DNA of 64,000 nt from Clostridium uliginosum (GCF_900112485.1 NZ_FOMG01000002.1:186001-250000); one strand, 5' to 3'. Counted from the stretch's first letter, positions 18,654 to 29,001 are shown. Notes: generated by a model not told the origin, from the sequence alone. Program-made: numbers and translations.

Positions 18654-18725
18654 AGCTGGCAATAGGAATCGAACCTACAACCTGCTGATTACAAGTCAGC
18701 TGCTCTACCGTTGAGCCATGCCAGC
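18654..18725 (-). tRNA. tRNA-Thr (TGT), copy 2
   Basis: Same sequence as the tRNA-Thr at 18281-18352, with TGT anticodon and encoded CCA. It precedes tRNA-Tyr copy 2 by 12 bases. Confidence 0.95.
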
Positions 18726-18867
18726 ACATATATGTCATCATGAACTTCGTATTACTGCATAAACTTCTTTCCCAGCTATTAATGTAATAAACATACATTT
18801 TAGCTTATTTGTTGCTTACATGTTCTACTCGTTTCTAATGCGATAATCTTATTTTAATATTTTATGG

Positions 18868-18940
18868 TGGGCACAACAGGGCTCGAACCTGTGACCCTCT
18901 GCTTGTAAGGCAGATGCTCTCCCAGCTGAGCTATGCGCCC
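18868..18940 (-). tRNA. tRNA-Val (TAC), copy 2
   Basis: Same sequence as the other tRNA-Val. It is followed downstream by a 142-base spacer before tRNA-Thr copy 2. Confidence 0.95.
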
Positions 18941-18950
18941 ATAAAAATGG

Positions 18951-19032
18951 TGGAGGAAGATGGATTCGAACCATCGAAACGTAACGTAACAGATTTACAG
19001 TCTGCCCCCTTTGGCCACTCGGGAATTCCTCC
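18951..19032 (-). tRNA. tRNA-Tyr (GTA), copy 3, first in the array
   Basis: Class II tRNA with GTA anticodon, same as copy 2. It is the promoter-proximal gene of the array Tyr-Val-Thr-Tyr-Val-Thr-Tyr. Confidence 0.95.
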
Positions 19033-19071
19033 ATATTTAATTGATTTATTTTTCTTCAATCAACAATGATT

Positions 19072-19100
19072 AGTATATATTCAAATGCATTTAATTTCAA
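19072..19100 (-). promoter_or_regulatory. tRNA operon promoter
   Basis: Minus-strand TTGAAA (19100-19095), 17 bases, TATACT (19077-19072), 40 bases before the first tRNA-Tyr. Confidence 0.7.
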
Positions 19101-19179
19101 CTCCATTATTCCTGTATTTAAGCAAGTTAGATTCTAATATCTCTATTTTTCGATAAAATACTCCGAATTAAAACACAAC

Positions 19180-19596
19180 CTATATTTCTTTTTTTAATTC
19201 ACTGTCTAAATATTGAATATCTACAAAATTAGAACATATTTTTCTAATCCTCATATAATCAGTTGATGATAATCTTTTACTAAAAACTTTAAATATCTCT
19301 ACTAATCCCCTGTTGTCATCTAATGTTTTAAAATAATCCTGTATTCTTCCTATATCAACTGTAGATAGATTAGATATAATTCTATTTAAATCTTTTTTAT
19401 CCTCATCCGATAAATTTTTCATTATATTATCCTTATTTTCTGTATATATAGACTTTGAATAAGACATAACTTCTGTGCTCTTTTCATATCCCTGTATGAT
19501 ATTATTATTTTTTCCTTCTGGTTGCCAGCAAAATAATAAATAAACATTCATTACTAATGCAAAACTCATAAATAAATATGTTAACAATCTCCTCAT
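19180..19596 (-). CDS. Single-pass membrane protein, unknown function
   Basis: The 138-residue protein has one N-terminal membrane helix (about residues 4-23) and then a charged, helical domain facing outwards (KNLSDEDKKDLNRIISNLST, then residues ending LKKEI). The ATG follows AAGGATGTGAT. I do not recognise the family. It is divergent from the sporulation gene yyaC, with 112 bases between starts, so a spore-related role is possible but unsupported. Composition and start signals make it a likely real gene. Confidence 0.6.
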   Translation of the reverse strand: MRRLLTYLFMSFALVMNVYLLFCWQPEGKNNNIIQGYEKSTEVMSYSKSIYTENKDNIMKNLSDEDKKDLNRIISNLSTVDIGRIQDYFKTLDDNRGLVEIFKVFSKRLSSTDYMRIRKICSNFVDIQYLDSELKKEI

Positions 19597-19708
19597 TAAT
19601 TATCACATCCTTATTTGTATTTATTTCCATAACATGTTTTTTTATACTAAACTTTCATCATTTTTATGTAAATAAATCATATATATATTTTATAAGGAGG
19701 TATTGCAT

Positions 19709-20248
19709 TTGATTAAACACAAAGTAAACTATAAATCACCACTTGCTTGTTGTGAAATATCCAAAGCAGTTAAAGATTATATAAACAATGAAACTATAAT
19801 AGTTTGTATTGGAACAGATAAATGTATTGGAGATTGTTTAGGACCTTTAGTTGGTTCTATTTTAGAAGATAATTTATTTCCCTTACCAATATACGGAACA
19901 TTATCAGCCCCAATACACGCTTTAAATATAGACAATCGTTTAAATGAAATCTACAAAATTCATCCAAATTCATCTATAATTGGAATTGATGCTTGTTTAG
20001 GTGATAAAGATGCTATTGGAGAGATTCACACAAGAGATTATGCCATACATCCTGGTAAAGGAGTTGGTAAAGAATTACCCGAAGTAGGTATTGCCTCTAT
20101 AATAGGAATTGTAGACATTGCTAATAGCTCAGAGCTTTTTTCTTCATACAGTATTAGGTTATCTCTCATAATGGATATGGCTAAGCTAATATCAAAAGCT
20201 TTAATTGAAGCATACAATATAAAACAAAAAGATTATTATGAAAATTAG
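19709..20248 (+). CDS. yyaC: YyaC family spore protein (GPR-like fold)
   Basis: The TTG at 19709 is chosen because AAGGAGG (19694-19700) stands eight bases before it; an earlier in-frame TTG at 19703 is only two bases from it. The 179-residue protein has the YyaC/DUF1256 signature: VCIGTDKCIGDCLGPLVGSI near the N-terminus, GTLSAPIHALN, IIGIDACLGDKDAIG, and PGKGVGKELPEVG. YyaC resembles the spore protease GPR in fold and is a sporulation-linked protein, but its substrate is not established. A palindromic repeat follows 12 bases after the stop codon. Confidence 0.9.
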   Translation: MIKHKVNYKSPLACCEISKAVKDYINNETIIVCIGTDKCIGDCLGPLVGSILEDNLFPLPIYGTLSAPIHALNIDNRLNEIYKIHPNSSIIGIDACLGDKDAIGEIHTRDYAIHPGKGVGKELPEVGIASIIGIVDIANSSELFSSYSIRLSLIMDMAKLISKALIEAYNIKQKDYYEN

Positions 20249-20260
20249 AAAATATATACC

Positions 20261-20424
20261 TTAGACGCATTGAAAAAAAATAACAGACCAGTATTCTTGT
20301 CTATTTTGCGTCATACTACATCGGCAAGTTCCACTAATAGTTCACTATTAGCAAAAATTTACTCTTTGTTTGAAACAAAATATACGGTGTATCTTTGGTC
20401 TGTTATTTTCCTTGATGTGTCTTA
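20261..20424. repeat. Full-length palindromic repeat copy flanked by TTA/TTA
   Basis: The body 20264-20421 begins GACGCATTG and ends GATGTGTC, with TTA on both sides (20261-20263, 20422-20424). Outer arms AATAACAGACCA and TGGTCTGTTATT pair; the inner block contains TTTTGCGTCATACTACATCGG, conserved in other full copies. It lies between the convergent yyaC and mbl genes. Confidence 0.85.
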
Positions 20425-20426
20425 AA

Positions 20427-20470
20427 ATAAAATCAAACCCTAAAACTTATGTTTTGAGGTTTGATTTTAT
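20427..20470 (-). terminator. mbl terminator
   Basis: 13-bp arms ATAAAATCAAACC / GGTTTGATTTTAT (20470-20458 and 20439-20427) with T-rich 3' flank on the minus strand, five bases past the stop codon. Confidence 0.85.
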
Positions 20471-20474
20471 TGCT

Positions 20475-21509
20475 TTATTCAATAAGAACTATTTCTTGAG
20501 AATTTAGTGCACTATCTAGTTTATCTAATTGTCCAAGAACTGCTCCAGTTCCTTCAGCAACACATTCAATAGCATTATCGGCAATACTTACTGTAACGCC
20601 CGTTCTAAACTCTATAAGCTTATCAAGTCCATATAACAATGCTCCTCCACCAGTCATTAAAATACCTTTTTCAATAATATCTGCCGCTAATTCAGGTGGA
20701 GTCTTTTCTAATACTGTTTTTACTGCATCAACTATATATTCTACTGATTCTTGTAATGCTACTCTTATTTCTTCTGTATTAATTTCTAGCTCATCAGGTA
20801 ATCCGGTTACTAAATTTCTTCCTTTCATCTTAGATGTTAAATTTCTAGCACCTTTAAAAGCAGATCCAATATTTATCTTTAAATCTTCTGCCGTTTTTTC
20901 TCCGATCATTATTTTATATTTATTTCTCACATGTTTTATAATAGCCTCAGTAAATTTGTCTCCAGCTATTTTTATTGAACTTCTTTCAACAATTCCACCC
21001 AATGATATAACTGCAATATCACAAGTTCCACCACCAATATCTATAATCATACTTCCATTAGGCTTAGTGATATCAACTCCAGCTCCAATAGCTGCTGCTA
21101 ATGGCTCCTCAATCAAATGAACTGTTTTTGCTCCTGAATTTCTAGCAGCATCAATAACTGCTCTCTTCTCTACCTCTGTGGCTTGAGAAGGTACACAAAC
21201 CATAACTTTAGGTGCTGTAATATTCCTCTTTCCACACGCTTTTCCTATAAATTCTTTTAACATTCTTTCTGTTACATCATAATTTGAAATAACACCATCT
21301 CTTAATGGGCGTACAGCAACTATATTTCCTGGTGTACGTCCTATCATTTTTCTTGCTTCTTCTCCTACTGCTAACAATTTATTATTATTTTTGTTAATTG
21401 CTACTACAGAAGGTTCTTTCAATATTACACCTTTACCCTTAACATAAACCAACACAGTGGCTGTACCTAAATCAATTCCAAGGTCTGTCCCAGTTCTCCA
21501 AAACCACAT
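20475..21509 (-). CDS. mbl: Rod-shape actin-like protein Mbl (MreB family)
   Basis: The 344-residue protein has the actin-fold ATPase motifs of MreB proteins: phosphate-1 LGIDLGTATVLVYVKG, phosphate-2 MIIDIGGGTCDIAVISLGG, and adenosine motif GILMTGGGALLYGLDKLI. MreB/Mbl filaments under the membrane steer lateral wall synthesis. Position just after spoIIID is the same as mbl in Bacillus, which favours Mbl over MreB proper. The ATG at 21509 begins MWFWRTGTDLG. Confidence 0.93.
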   Translation of the reverse strand: MWFWRTGTDLGIDLGTATVLVYVKGKGVILKEPSVVAINKNNNKLLAVGEEARKMIGRTPGNIVAVRPLRDGVISNYDVTERMLKEFIGKACGKRNITAPKVMVCVPSQATEVEKRAVIDAARNSGAKTVHLIEEPLAAAIGAGVDITKPNGSMIIDIGGGTCDIAVISLGGIVERSSIKIAGDKFTEAIIKHVRNKYKIMIGEKTAEDLKINIGSAFKGARNLTSKMKGRNLVTGLPDELEINTEEIRVALQESVEYIVDAVKTVLEKTPPELAADIIEKGILMTGGGALLYGLDKLIEFRTGVTVSIADNAIECVAEGTGAVLGQLDKLDSALNSQEIVLIE

Positions 21510-21591
21510 TCCTCATTCACTCCTAAAACGCATATTCTTACCATTAATAACATAATTCTACTAATATTATATTATAACCTCAATATGCATA

Positions 21592-21843
21592 TCATTCAAT
21601 AGCTTTATATTTCATCTTTGTGGCTTTTCCGCCTCTAATATGACGTTCAGCTTTGTTTAATTCTAAAATGGAATGAGTTTCTTTTGCAATTAATGGATTT
21701 ATTTTAGGGAGTCTCTCTGTCATATCTTTATGGATAGTACTTTTACTTACACCAAAAACTTTGGCTGTTTTTCTTATCGTAGCCTTTGAGTCTATAATAT
21801 ATTTTGCAACTTCTAATACTCTTTCTTCAATATAATCTTTCAA
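21592..21843 (-). CDS. spoIIID: Sporulation transcription regulator SpoIIID
   Basis: SpoIIID is the small mother-cell DNA-binding protein that modulates the sigma-E regulon and leads to sigma-K. The 83-residue protein shows the helix-turn-helix ATIRKTAKVFGVSKSTIHKD (about residues 21-40) and a basic C-terminal tail (GGKATKMKYKAIE), as in the family. It starts at TTG (21843), seven bases after GGAGG. Two perfect palindromes lie in its leader (21875-21949). Gene order spoIIQ-spoIIID-mbl matches other spore formers. Confidence 0.97.
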   Translation of the reverse strand: MKDYIEERVLEVAKYIIDSKATIRKTAKVFGVSKSTIHKDMTERLPKINPLIAKETHSILELNKAERHIRGGKATKMKYKAIE

Positions 21844-21874
21844 AATGCTACCTCCTTAACTTATTATATTTTTT

Positions 21875-21949
21875 GAATAACTCAATAAACTAATGTTTAT
21901 TGAGTTATTCATTAACCAGCCTTTTAAATTAATAAAATAACTGGTTAAT
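21875..21949. promoter_or_regulatory. Two adjacent perfect inverted repeats in the spoIIID leader
   Basis: A 16-bp perfect inverted repeat with a 4-base loop (21875-21890 and 21895-21910) is followed at once by 9-bp arms ATTAACCAG / CTGGTTAAT (21911-21919 and 21941-21949). On the minus strand the second hairpin is followed by A residues, so it is not a normal terminator for spoIIQ. On the plus strand the T-run is on the wrong side. Function unknown. Confidence 0.55.
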
Positions 21950-21969
21950 ATATATTGAATATTACTTTT

Positions 21970-22704
21970 TTAATTTGTTTTTAAACTAAAATATTGTTCT
22001 GGATTAACTTGTTCTCCCTTAGCATTAATTACTTGTAAATTTAAATATTCTCCAAATTTTTCTGCATCAAATAACTTAGCAGTTTCTCCAACTTTACCAA
22101 TAACTTGATTTGCAGAAACCTTTTCTCCTGTTTTTACAGATACATCTTGATCAAGATTACCATATCTTGTCTTTAATCCATTTGCATGTTTAATCTCTAC
22201 AACTATACCTTCCTCAACCCCTGCATTTCCTACAGTTTCAACAACACCATCTGAAGCTGCTTTAACTTGAGTACCAACTTTAGCTGTTAAGTTTATTCCC
22301 CTAATGCTCCTATATATATTATCTTCAACCTTTACTGGTTTAGGATAAGTATATTCTCTACTTATAGTCCCATCTAGAGGATTAGATAACTTAACAGTTT
22401 TAGTTGTTGAAGCAACACTTTTAGAGTTGTCTTTAGTAGCTGTAGTCTTATTTAATTGACTATTATCAGCAGACTTCTCTACTCTCTCCGCATTTGGAAT
22501 TTCATTTGTTACGCTTTTATCATTAATATTTAATGTTATCTCCTTTTCTGCCTCTTGTACTTTAGTCAATTCCTTTTGACTATTAAGTCTTTTATAAGAA
22601 ACAGTTCCTACTGCTGCCATTATACAAAGGCACAGAAATAAAGCGATATAAAAGCTTTCCTTTCTAAATAAATCTTTAAACTTATGTTTAAAATTTTTGT
22701 CCAT
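21970..22704 (-). CDS. spoIIQ: SpoIIQ-type LytM-domain engulfment protein, zinc ligands lost
   Basis: The start at 22704 is chosen because AAAGGAGGTG precedes it; an upstream in-frame ATG at 22725 lies before that site. The 244-residue protein has a short cytoplasmic end, one membrane helix (about residues 14-34), a linker rich in Ser/Thr/Lys, and a C-terminal LytM/M23 fold. The zinc-binding HxGxD position reads IRGIN and HxHF reads YLNL, so catalysis is unlikely. Forespore SpoIIQ docks mother-cell SpoIIIAH in the engulfment channel. It is placed between spoIID and spoIIID as in Bacillus. Confidence 0.88.
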   Translation of the reverse strand: MDKNFKHKFKDLFRKESFYIALFLCLCIMAAVGTVSYKRLNSQKELTKVQEAEKEITLNINDKSVTNEIPNAERVEKSADNSQLNKTTATKDNSKSVASTTKTVKLSNPLDGTISREYTYPKPVKVEDNIYRSIRGINLTAKVGTQVKAASDGVVETVGNAGVEEGIVVEIKHANGLKTRYGNLDQDVSVKTGEKVSANQVIGKVGETAKLFDAEKFGEYLNLQVINAKGEQVNPEQYFSLKTN

Positions 22705-22807
22705 ATTAACACCTCCTTTTTTCATTATTTCCTTTTTTAATAAATTAATACATAAATACCCTTTTTTATAAAATTATATTTAATTTATTTTATTTATTCT
22801 AAATAAG

Positions 22808-22856
22808 ATAATAAAAAAATAGCCTCTAGAATTAATATTCTAAAGACTATTTTTAC
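22808..22856 (-). terminator. spoIID terminator
   Basis: Imperfect 18-bp arms (22854-22837 and 22832-22815) with a four-base loop and a T-run on the minus strand. Confidence 0.85.
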
Positions 22857-22860
22857 AATT

Positions 22861-23889
22861 TTACTTATATAATATCTGCCTAATTTCCACTCCGTTATAA
22901 TAATGTGTTAATATTTCATCATATTTTTTTCCATCTTTAGCCATAATGTTTGCTCCCCACTGACTCATTCCAACACCATGTCCATACCCTGTACATTCTA
23001 TATTTATTGAATTTTTTTCAACACTTAAACTAAAATTAGCTGAATTCAAATTAAATAAACTTCTAAATTCTGTTCCCTTTATTTTTTCTTCACCTATTTT
23101 AACTTCCTTTACGCCTCCAGCTTCTGTATAGCTTTCCACCCTAATATTTGATGATAAATTACTCTCAGATATTTTTGCATTTGGATATTTTTTATTAATT
23201 TTGCTTATAAATTCTTTCGTACTAACTTTCACTGAACTTTTATACTTAGGAGCAATTTCTTCCCCTTTACTTTCTTCAGATTTAAGATATGGTATATCTG
23301 ATGAAAACACATCTCTAGCACTCTCTGTCTTTCCAGAACTTACAGCAAAAAATTGTGGATATTCTAATACCTTTCCTTCATATGTAAGAACTTGTCCTTT
23401 AGTATCTTCAACTGCCTTTTTAATCTTATCCCAATTCTTATCTGCATCTTTCTTGCTCCAACTTTCCATTCTAGTATCTTTATTCATATAAACTTGACAA
23501 TGTGTTGTATCACATATTTCTGCATCTTTCTTAGCAGCTTCCTTACATGGATTATTTATTTTATTTACATAAAATGTTCTAGCCGCTACTGCTTGTGCTT
23601 TTAAAGCTTCTTCATCAAAATTAGCCGGCACCTCACCTGCAACTACCCCTATAATATATCCTTCTAAATCTATTGCTTCAACCTTATCTTCTGACTTTTT
23701 ATATAATTTAACTTTTTTATCTTTTAGGAGTTCAATTTCTAAAGATTCCTTAACTACACTATTATTGATATTAAATGGCTTTAAACTCTCTAAATTAAAA
23801 TTTAATAAGAATATAGGTACTATTATTAGCATTGCAATAATAATTAAACTCATGCCAATAATGAGTTTAACATCTTTATTTATTTTCAT
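22861..23889 (-). CDS. spoIID: Stage II sporulation protein D, lytic transglycosylase
   Basis: SpoIID cuts peptidoglycan glycan chains to drive forespore engulfment. The 342-residue protein has an N-terminal membrane anchor (about residues 8-30), the SpoIID domain beginning near LEGYIIGVVAGEVPANFDEE with KAQAVAARTF, a cysteine-bearing CDTTHCQVY segment and the C-terminal GYGHGVGMSQWGANIMAKDG signature. ATG after GGAGGATATTAAGA. A possible sigma-E promoter (ACATAATT, 12 bases, CATATATG on the minus strand, near 23920-23947) fits mother-cell expression, but I hold it weakly. Confidence 0.96.
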   Translation of the reverse strand: MKINKDVKLIIGMSLIIIAMLIIVPIFLLNFNLESLKPFNINNSVVKESLEIELLKDKKVKLYKKSEDKVEAIDLEGYIIGVVAGEVPANFDEEALKAQAVAARTFYVNKINNPCKEAAKKDAEICDTTHCQVYMNKDTRMESWSKKDADKNWDKIKKAVEDTKGQVLTYEGKVLEYPQFFAVSSGKTESARDVFSSDIPYLKSEESKGEEIAPKYKSSVKVSTKEFISKINKKYPNAKISESNLSSNIRVESYTEAGGVKEVKIGEEKIKGTEFRSLFNLNSANFSLSVEKNSINIECTGYGHGVGMSQWGANIMAKDGKKYDEILTHYYNGVEIRQILYK

Positions 23890-23999
23890 TCTTAATATCC
23901 TCCCTAAGTCTATATAAATACATATATGCTTAGAATTTAGAATTATGTTAAGTATTTATTTTTAGGTAAACTTAAAGAGCCAGAGATTTACTCTAGCCT

Positions 24000-24072
24000 T
24001 TATCATATGAAAGAAAATAACAAGTCAAATATGCGTAGCATACTGGCTTGTTATTTCTTTTAATATACCTTA
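24000..24072. repeat. Short palindromic repeat copy next to the murA stop, TTA/TTA
   Basis: Body 24003-24069, TCATATG to ATATACC, with TTA on both sides. Inner arms AAATAACAAGTCA and TGGCTTGTTATTT form a hairpin, and the minus strand continues TTTTCTTTC, so it may serve as the murA terminator. It ends four bases before the murA stop codon (24079-24077). Confidence 0.75.
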
Positions 24073-24076
24073 ATTT

Positions 24077-25339
24077 CTATACATCAATTCTATAAATATC
24101 TGCACCTAATTTTCTAAATTTTTCTTCTACATTAACATATCCTCTATCTATATGATAAATATCTCCTATTTCCGTTTGTCCATCCGCAACTAACCCTGCC
24201 AAAATCATTGCAGCTCCTGCTCTTAAATCTGTAGCTTTTACTTCACATGCTGTTAATTGAGGAACTCCCTCAATTATAGCTGTTCTACCATCAATTTTTA
24301 TATTTGCACCCATTCTTGCAAGTTCTGTAACATGCATAAATCTATTTTCAAATACAGTTTCTGTTATGACACTGGTTCCTTCTGTTACTGATAATAAACT
24401 CATCATCTGTGCTTGCATATCTGTTGGAAATCCTGGATACGGTAATGTTTTAATATCAACAGCCTTTTTAATTCTGCTTCCATCTACAATAATAGAATTA
24501 TTTTTATATTCACTAAATACAAGTCCACATTCTTTTAGTTTTTCTATAACGGGCCTTAAATGTTCTTCATTTACTCCATTAATTTTTATTGTACTATTTG
24601 TTATTCCTGCCGCTATCATAAATGTTCCAGCTTCTATTCTATCGTATATTGGTGTATACTCTATCCCTTTTAAATCTTTTACTCCATGTATAGTAATTTT
24701 TCCTCTTCCTGCACCTTCTATATTAGCTCCCATTTTATTTAAAAATCTAGCTAAATCCTCAATCTCAGGTTCCTGTGCAGCATTTTCTATTATTGTTGTT
24801 CCTTCTGCTAAAACTGCTGCCATTAAAATATTTTCTGTTGCACCAACAGAAGGAAAATCTAGATATATTCTATTTCCGATTAATTTCTTTGTTTTTACTT
24901 CTACAAATCCATATCCCATTATTATATCTGCTCCAAGTAACTTGAATCCCTTGAGATGTAGATCTATTGGTCTACTTCCTATGTTACACCCTCCTGGTAA
25001 TGATAATTTACAGTATCCAAATCTAGCAAGCATAGCTCCCATAATTAAAAAAGATGCTCTCATCTTTCTAATAAGTTCTGTATTAGCATCAATTGGATTT
25101 ATATTACTAGTATTAATTTTCAATTTATCATCTATTTTAGAAAAATCAACTTCACAATTTAATTCTCTTAATAACTTGCAAATAACCTCTACATCTTCTA
25201 GCATAGGAGCATTATTTATAACAATGCTCTCTGGACATAATATAGTGGCTGCAATTATAGGTAAAATTGAATTTTTAGCACAACTTATATTAACTTCACC
25301 TCTAAGTTTTTTTACACCATTAACTATTATTTTTTCCAT
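24077..25339 (-). CDS. murA: UDP-N-acetylglucosamine 1-carboxyvinyltransferase MurA
   Basis: MurA adds enolpyruvate to UDP-GlcNAc, the first committed step of peptidoglycan synthesis and the fosfomycin target. I start at 25339, where GGAGG precedes the ATG; an ATG at 25351 overlaps that site. The 420-residue protein carries the active-site loop LPGGCNIGSRPIDLHLKG with its cysteine, the N-terminal KNSILPIIAATIL and C-terminal VADGQTEIGDIYHIDRGY. It is placed between ywmB and spoIID, as murAA is in Bacillus. Confidence 0.97.
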   Translation of the reverse strand: MEKIIVNGVKKLRGEVNISCAKNSILPIIAATILCPESIVINNAPMLEDVEVICKLLRELNCEVDFSKIDDKLKINTSNINPIDANTELIRKMRASFLIMGAMLARFGYCKLSLPGGCNIGSRPIDLHLKGFKLLGADIIMGYGFVEVKTKKLIGNRIYLDFPSVGATENILMAAVLAEGTTIIENAAQEPEIEDLARFLNKMGANIEGAGRGKITIHGVKDLKGIEYTPIYDRIEAGTFMIAAGITNSTIKINGVNEEHLRPVIEKLKECGLVFSEYKNNSIIVDGSRIKKAVDIKTLPYPGFPTDMQAQMMSLLSVTEGTSVITETVFENRFMHVTELARMGANIKIDGRTAIIEGVPQLTACEVKATDLRAGAAMILAGLVADGQTEIGDIYHIDRGYVNVEEKFRKLGADIYRIDV

Positions 25340-25360
25340 ATTATCCTCCATAATGAATTG

Positions 25361-25497
25361 TTAAACATTCCAAAAAAATAATGATCCAAAAATTCGTAGC
25401 ATATCTTTTAGTCATACTATTAGTTAATTCTAGTGATATAGTATAACATACAAAATATACACGAATACTGGTTTATTATTTTATTTAAAATGTATTA
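25361..25497. repeat. Palindromic repeat copy inserted at the ywmB stop codon, TTA/TTA
   Basis: Body 25364-25494, AACATTCC to AAAATGTA. The right flanking TTA (25495-25497) is exactly the ywmB stop codon on the minus strand, duplicated at 25361-25363. The core GTTAATTCTAGTGATA is shared with the copy at 54122-54218. It fills the ywmB-murA gap. Confidence 0.8.
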
Positions 25498-26142
25498 GTA
25501 TGTTGTGAATATTATTGGTGTACCAATAATTATATACGAATTAGTATTATAGTTAGCTAGTGCAAAATTAACTTTTTCTCCACTTTTTAAAATTCCAGTT
25601 CCAGTATAACCATTATTAATTTCTATTACATCTATATCTTTCAAATATTCTAGATTAATAACTTCGTCTACAAAATTCTTATTTTTTTCTTGATTTATTT
25701 CACCTTTATAATATAAAAAAGTTTGCATGTCTTCTGTATCTTTATTTTTTAACTCTTTTAATATCTTTTTTAAATGTATCGTTTTATATTGAGGATTTAT
25801 ATTTATTAATATAACTTCAACATAAGTATAATTGTCTACATTCCATAAATTTATATTAACATTAAAGTCATTATTTAGAATTTCAAACTTATTTTTATCG
25901 ATTTCCTTATAAATACCTTTAATATTATTCATTAAATTTTCTTTTACTATTAAATATTCTGTTTTAATATCTTTTTTTATTTTAAATTGGATTTTTACAC
26001 CATTCTCCTTAAATTGACTTTTATTAATCACGCTAGTTTCCATATCTTTAAATGAGTTATTAATTATATGTTTATTTGAAACAGCTCCCATGTTTAAGAA
26101 TGATATTAATATAAGTAATAATATACTAACTTTTACTTTCAC
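25495..26142 (-). CDS. ywmB: YwmB family secreted protein
   Basis: The 215-residue protein has an N-terminal signal/anchor helix (about residues 4-20) and then a mixed alpha/beta domain of the YwmB (TATA-box-binding-like fold) family. The call rests on position between atpC and murA, as in Bacillus, plus length and layout; sequence motifs such as SGEKVNFALANYNTNSYIII are only weakly diagnostic. The GTG start at 26142 follows GGGGGTATAAGT. The stop codon coincides with the target repeat of a palindromic element. Function unknown. Confidence 0.7.
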   Translation of the reverse strand: MKVKVSILLLILISFLNMGAVSNKHIINNSFKDMETSVINKSQFKENGVKIQFKIKKDIKTEYLIVKENLMNNIKGIYKEIDKNKFEILNNDFNVNINLWNVDNYTYVEVILININPQYKTIHLKKILKELKNKDTEDMQTFLYYKGEINQEKNKNFVDEVINLEYLKDIDVIEINNGYTGTGILKSGEKVNFALANYNTNSYIIIGTPIIFTTY

Positions 26143-26291
26143 ACTTATACCCCCTACTCATTCCTTTAATTATGCTCAGCTATTCCATTTTTTATTCTGT
26201 TTTTTATTTGAGTTTATAATATAATATATAATTATCTTATTAATTTGTGCTAATTTAATAAAAAATTTGAAAGAAAGTAATCTCTAAACAT

Positions 26292-26330
26292 AAAAAAAGC
26301 TTAAGAGGTAAATCCTCTTAAGCTTTTTTT
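26292..26330. terminator. Bidirectional terminator after atpC
   Basis: Perfect 17-bp arms AAAAAAAGCTTAAGAGG and its complement, with a five-base loop, end the ATP synthase operon and overlap the atpC stop codon. Confidence 0.95.
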
Positions 26331-26730
26331 ATAATTTTTTTAGTTTTATTCTCTGATTTGCTCTCATTAATGCTAATTCTGCTCTTTTTTCATCATAATT
26401 ATTTCCACTAAATAATCTCTTTTCAGCTCTTTCTTTTGCTTTTTCAGCTCTCTCTAAGTCTATATTCTCTGAAAATTCAGCGGAATCACTACAAATTATT
26501 AGTTCATTCTTAGACATACTTGCAATTCCCTTTGAAACAAACACTTTTTGATTTTTTCCTTTATCATCTGTAAATTCTACAATACAAGGTACTATATTTG
26601 TTATTATATCAGCATGATTTGCCAATATTTCCAAATTTCCATTACTATTCTTTAAAAATATTTTTTCCACTTGATTATTGTAGACATCATTACTAGGTGT
26701 AACAATCTTTAATAAAAAGGTATTAGGCAT
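26329..26730 (-). CDS. atpC: ATP synthase F1 epsilon subunit
   Basis: The start at 26730 is used since AAGGAG precedes it; the ATG at 26739 sits against that site. The 133-residue protein has the N-terminal beta-sandwich (FLLKIVTPSNDVYNNQVEKI, FVSKGIASMSKNELIICSDS) and the C-terminal helical hairpin (ERAEKAKERAEKRLF, ALMRANQRIKLKKL). Epsilon joins gamma in the central stalk and can inhibit ATP hydrolysis. Last gene of the atp operon, four bases... thirteen bases after the atpD stop codon. Confidence 0.95.
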   Translation of the reverse strand: MPNTFLLKIVTPSNDVYNNQVEKIFLKNSNGNLEILANHADIITNIVPCIVEFTDDKGKNQKVFVSKGIASMSKNELIICSDSAEFSENIDLERAEKAKERAEKRLFSGNNYDEKRAELALMRANQRIKLKKL

Positions 26731-26743
26731 ATTATTCATCTCC

Positions 26744-29001
<2,258 letters not shown>

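Noticed and set aside
18452-19034. Open frames in the tRNA array beginning MEEFPSGQRGQTVNLLRYVS
   Set aside because: They are translations of tRNA-Tyr and tRNA-Val genes read through; such spurious proteins are common in databases.
24366-25364. 332-codon plus-strand frame opposite murA
   Set aside because: It lies wholly inside a clear murA on the other strand, has no ribosome binding site, and its composition is that of antisense murA codons.
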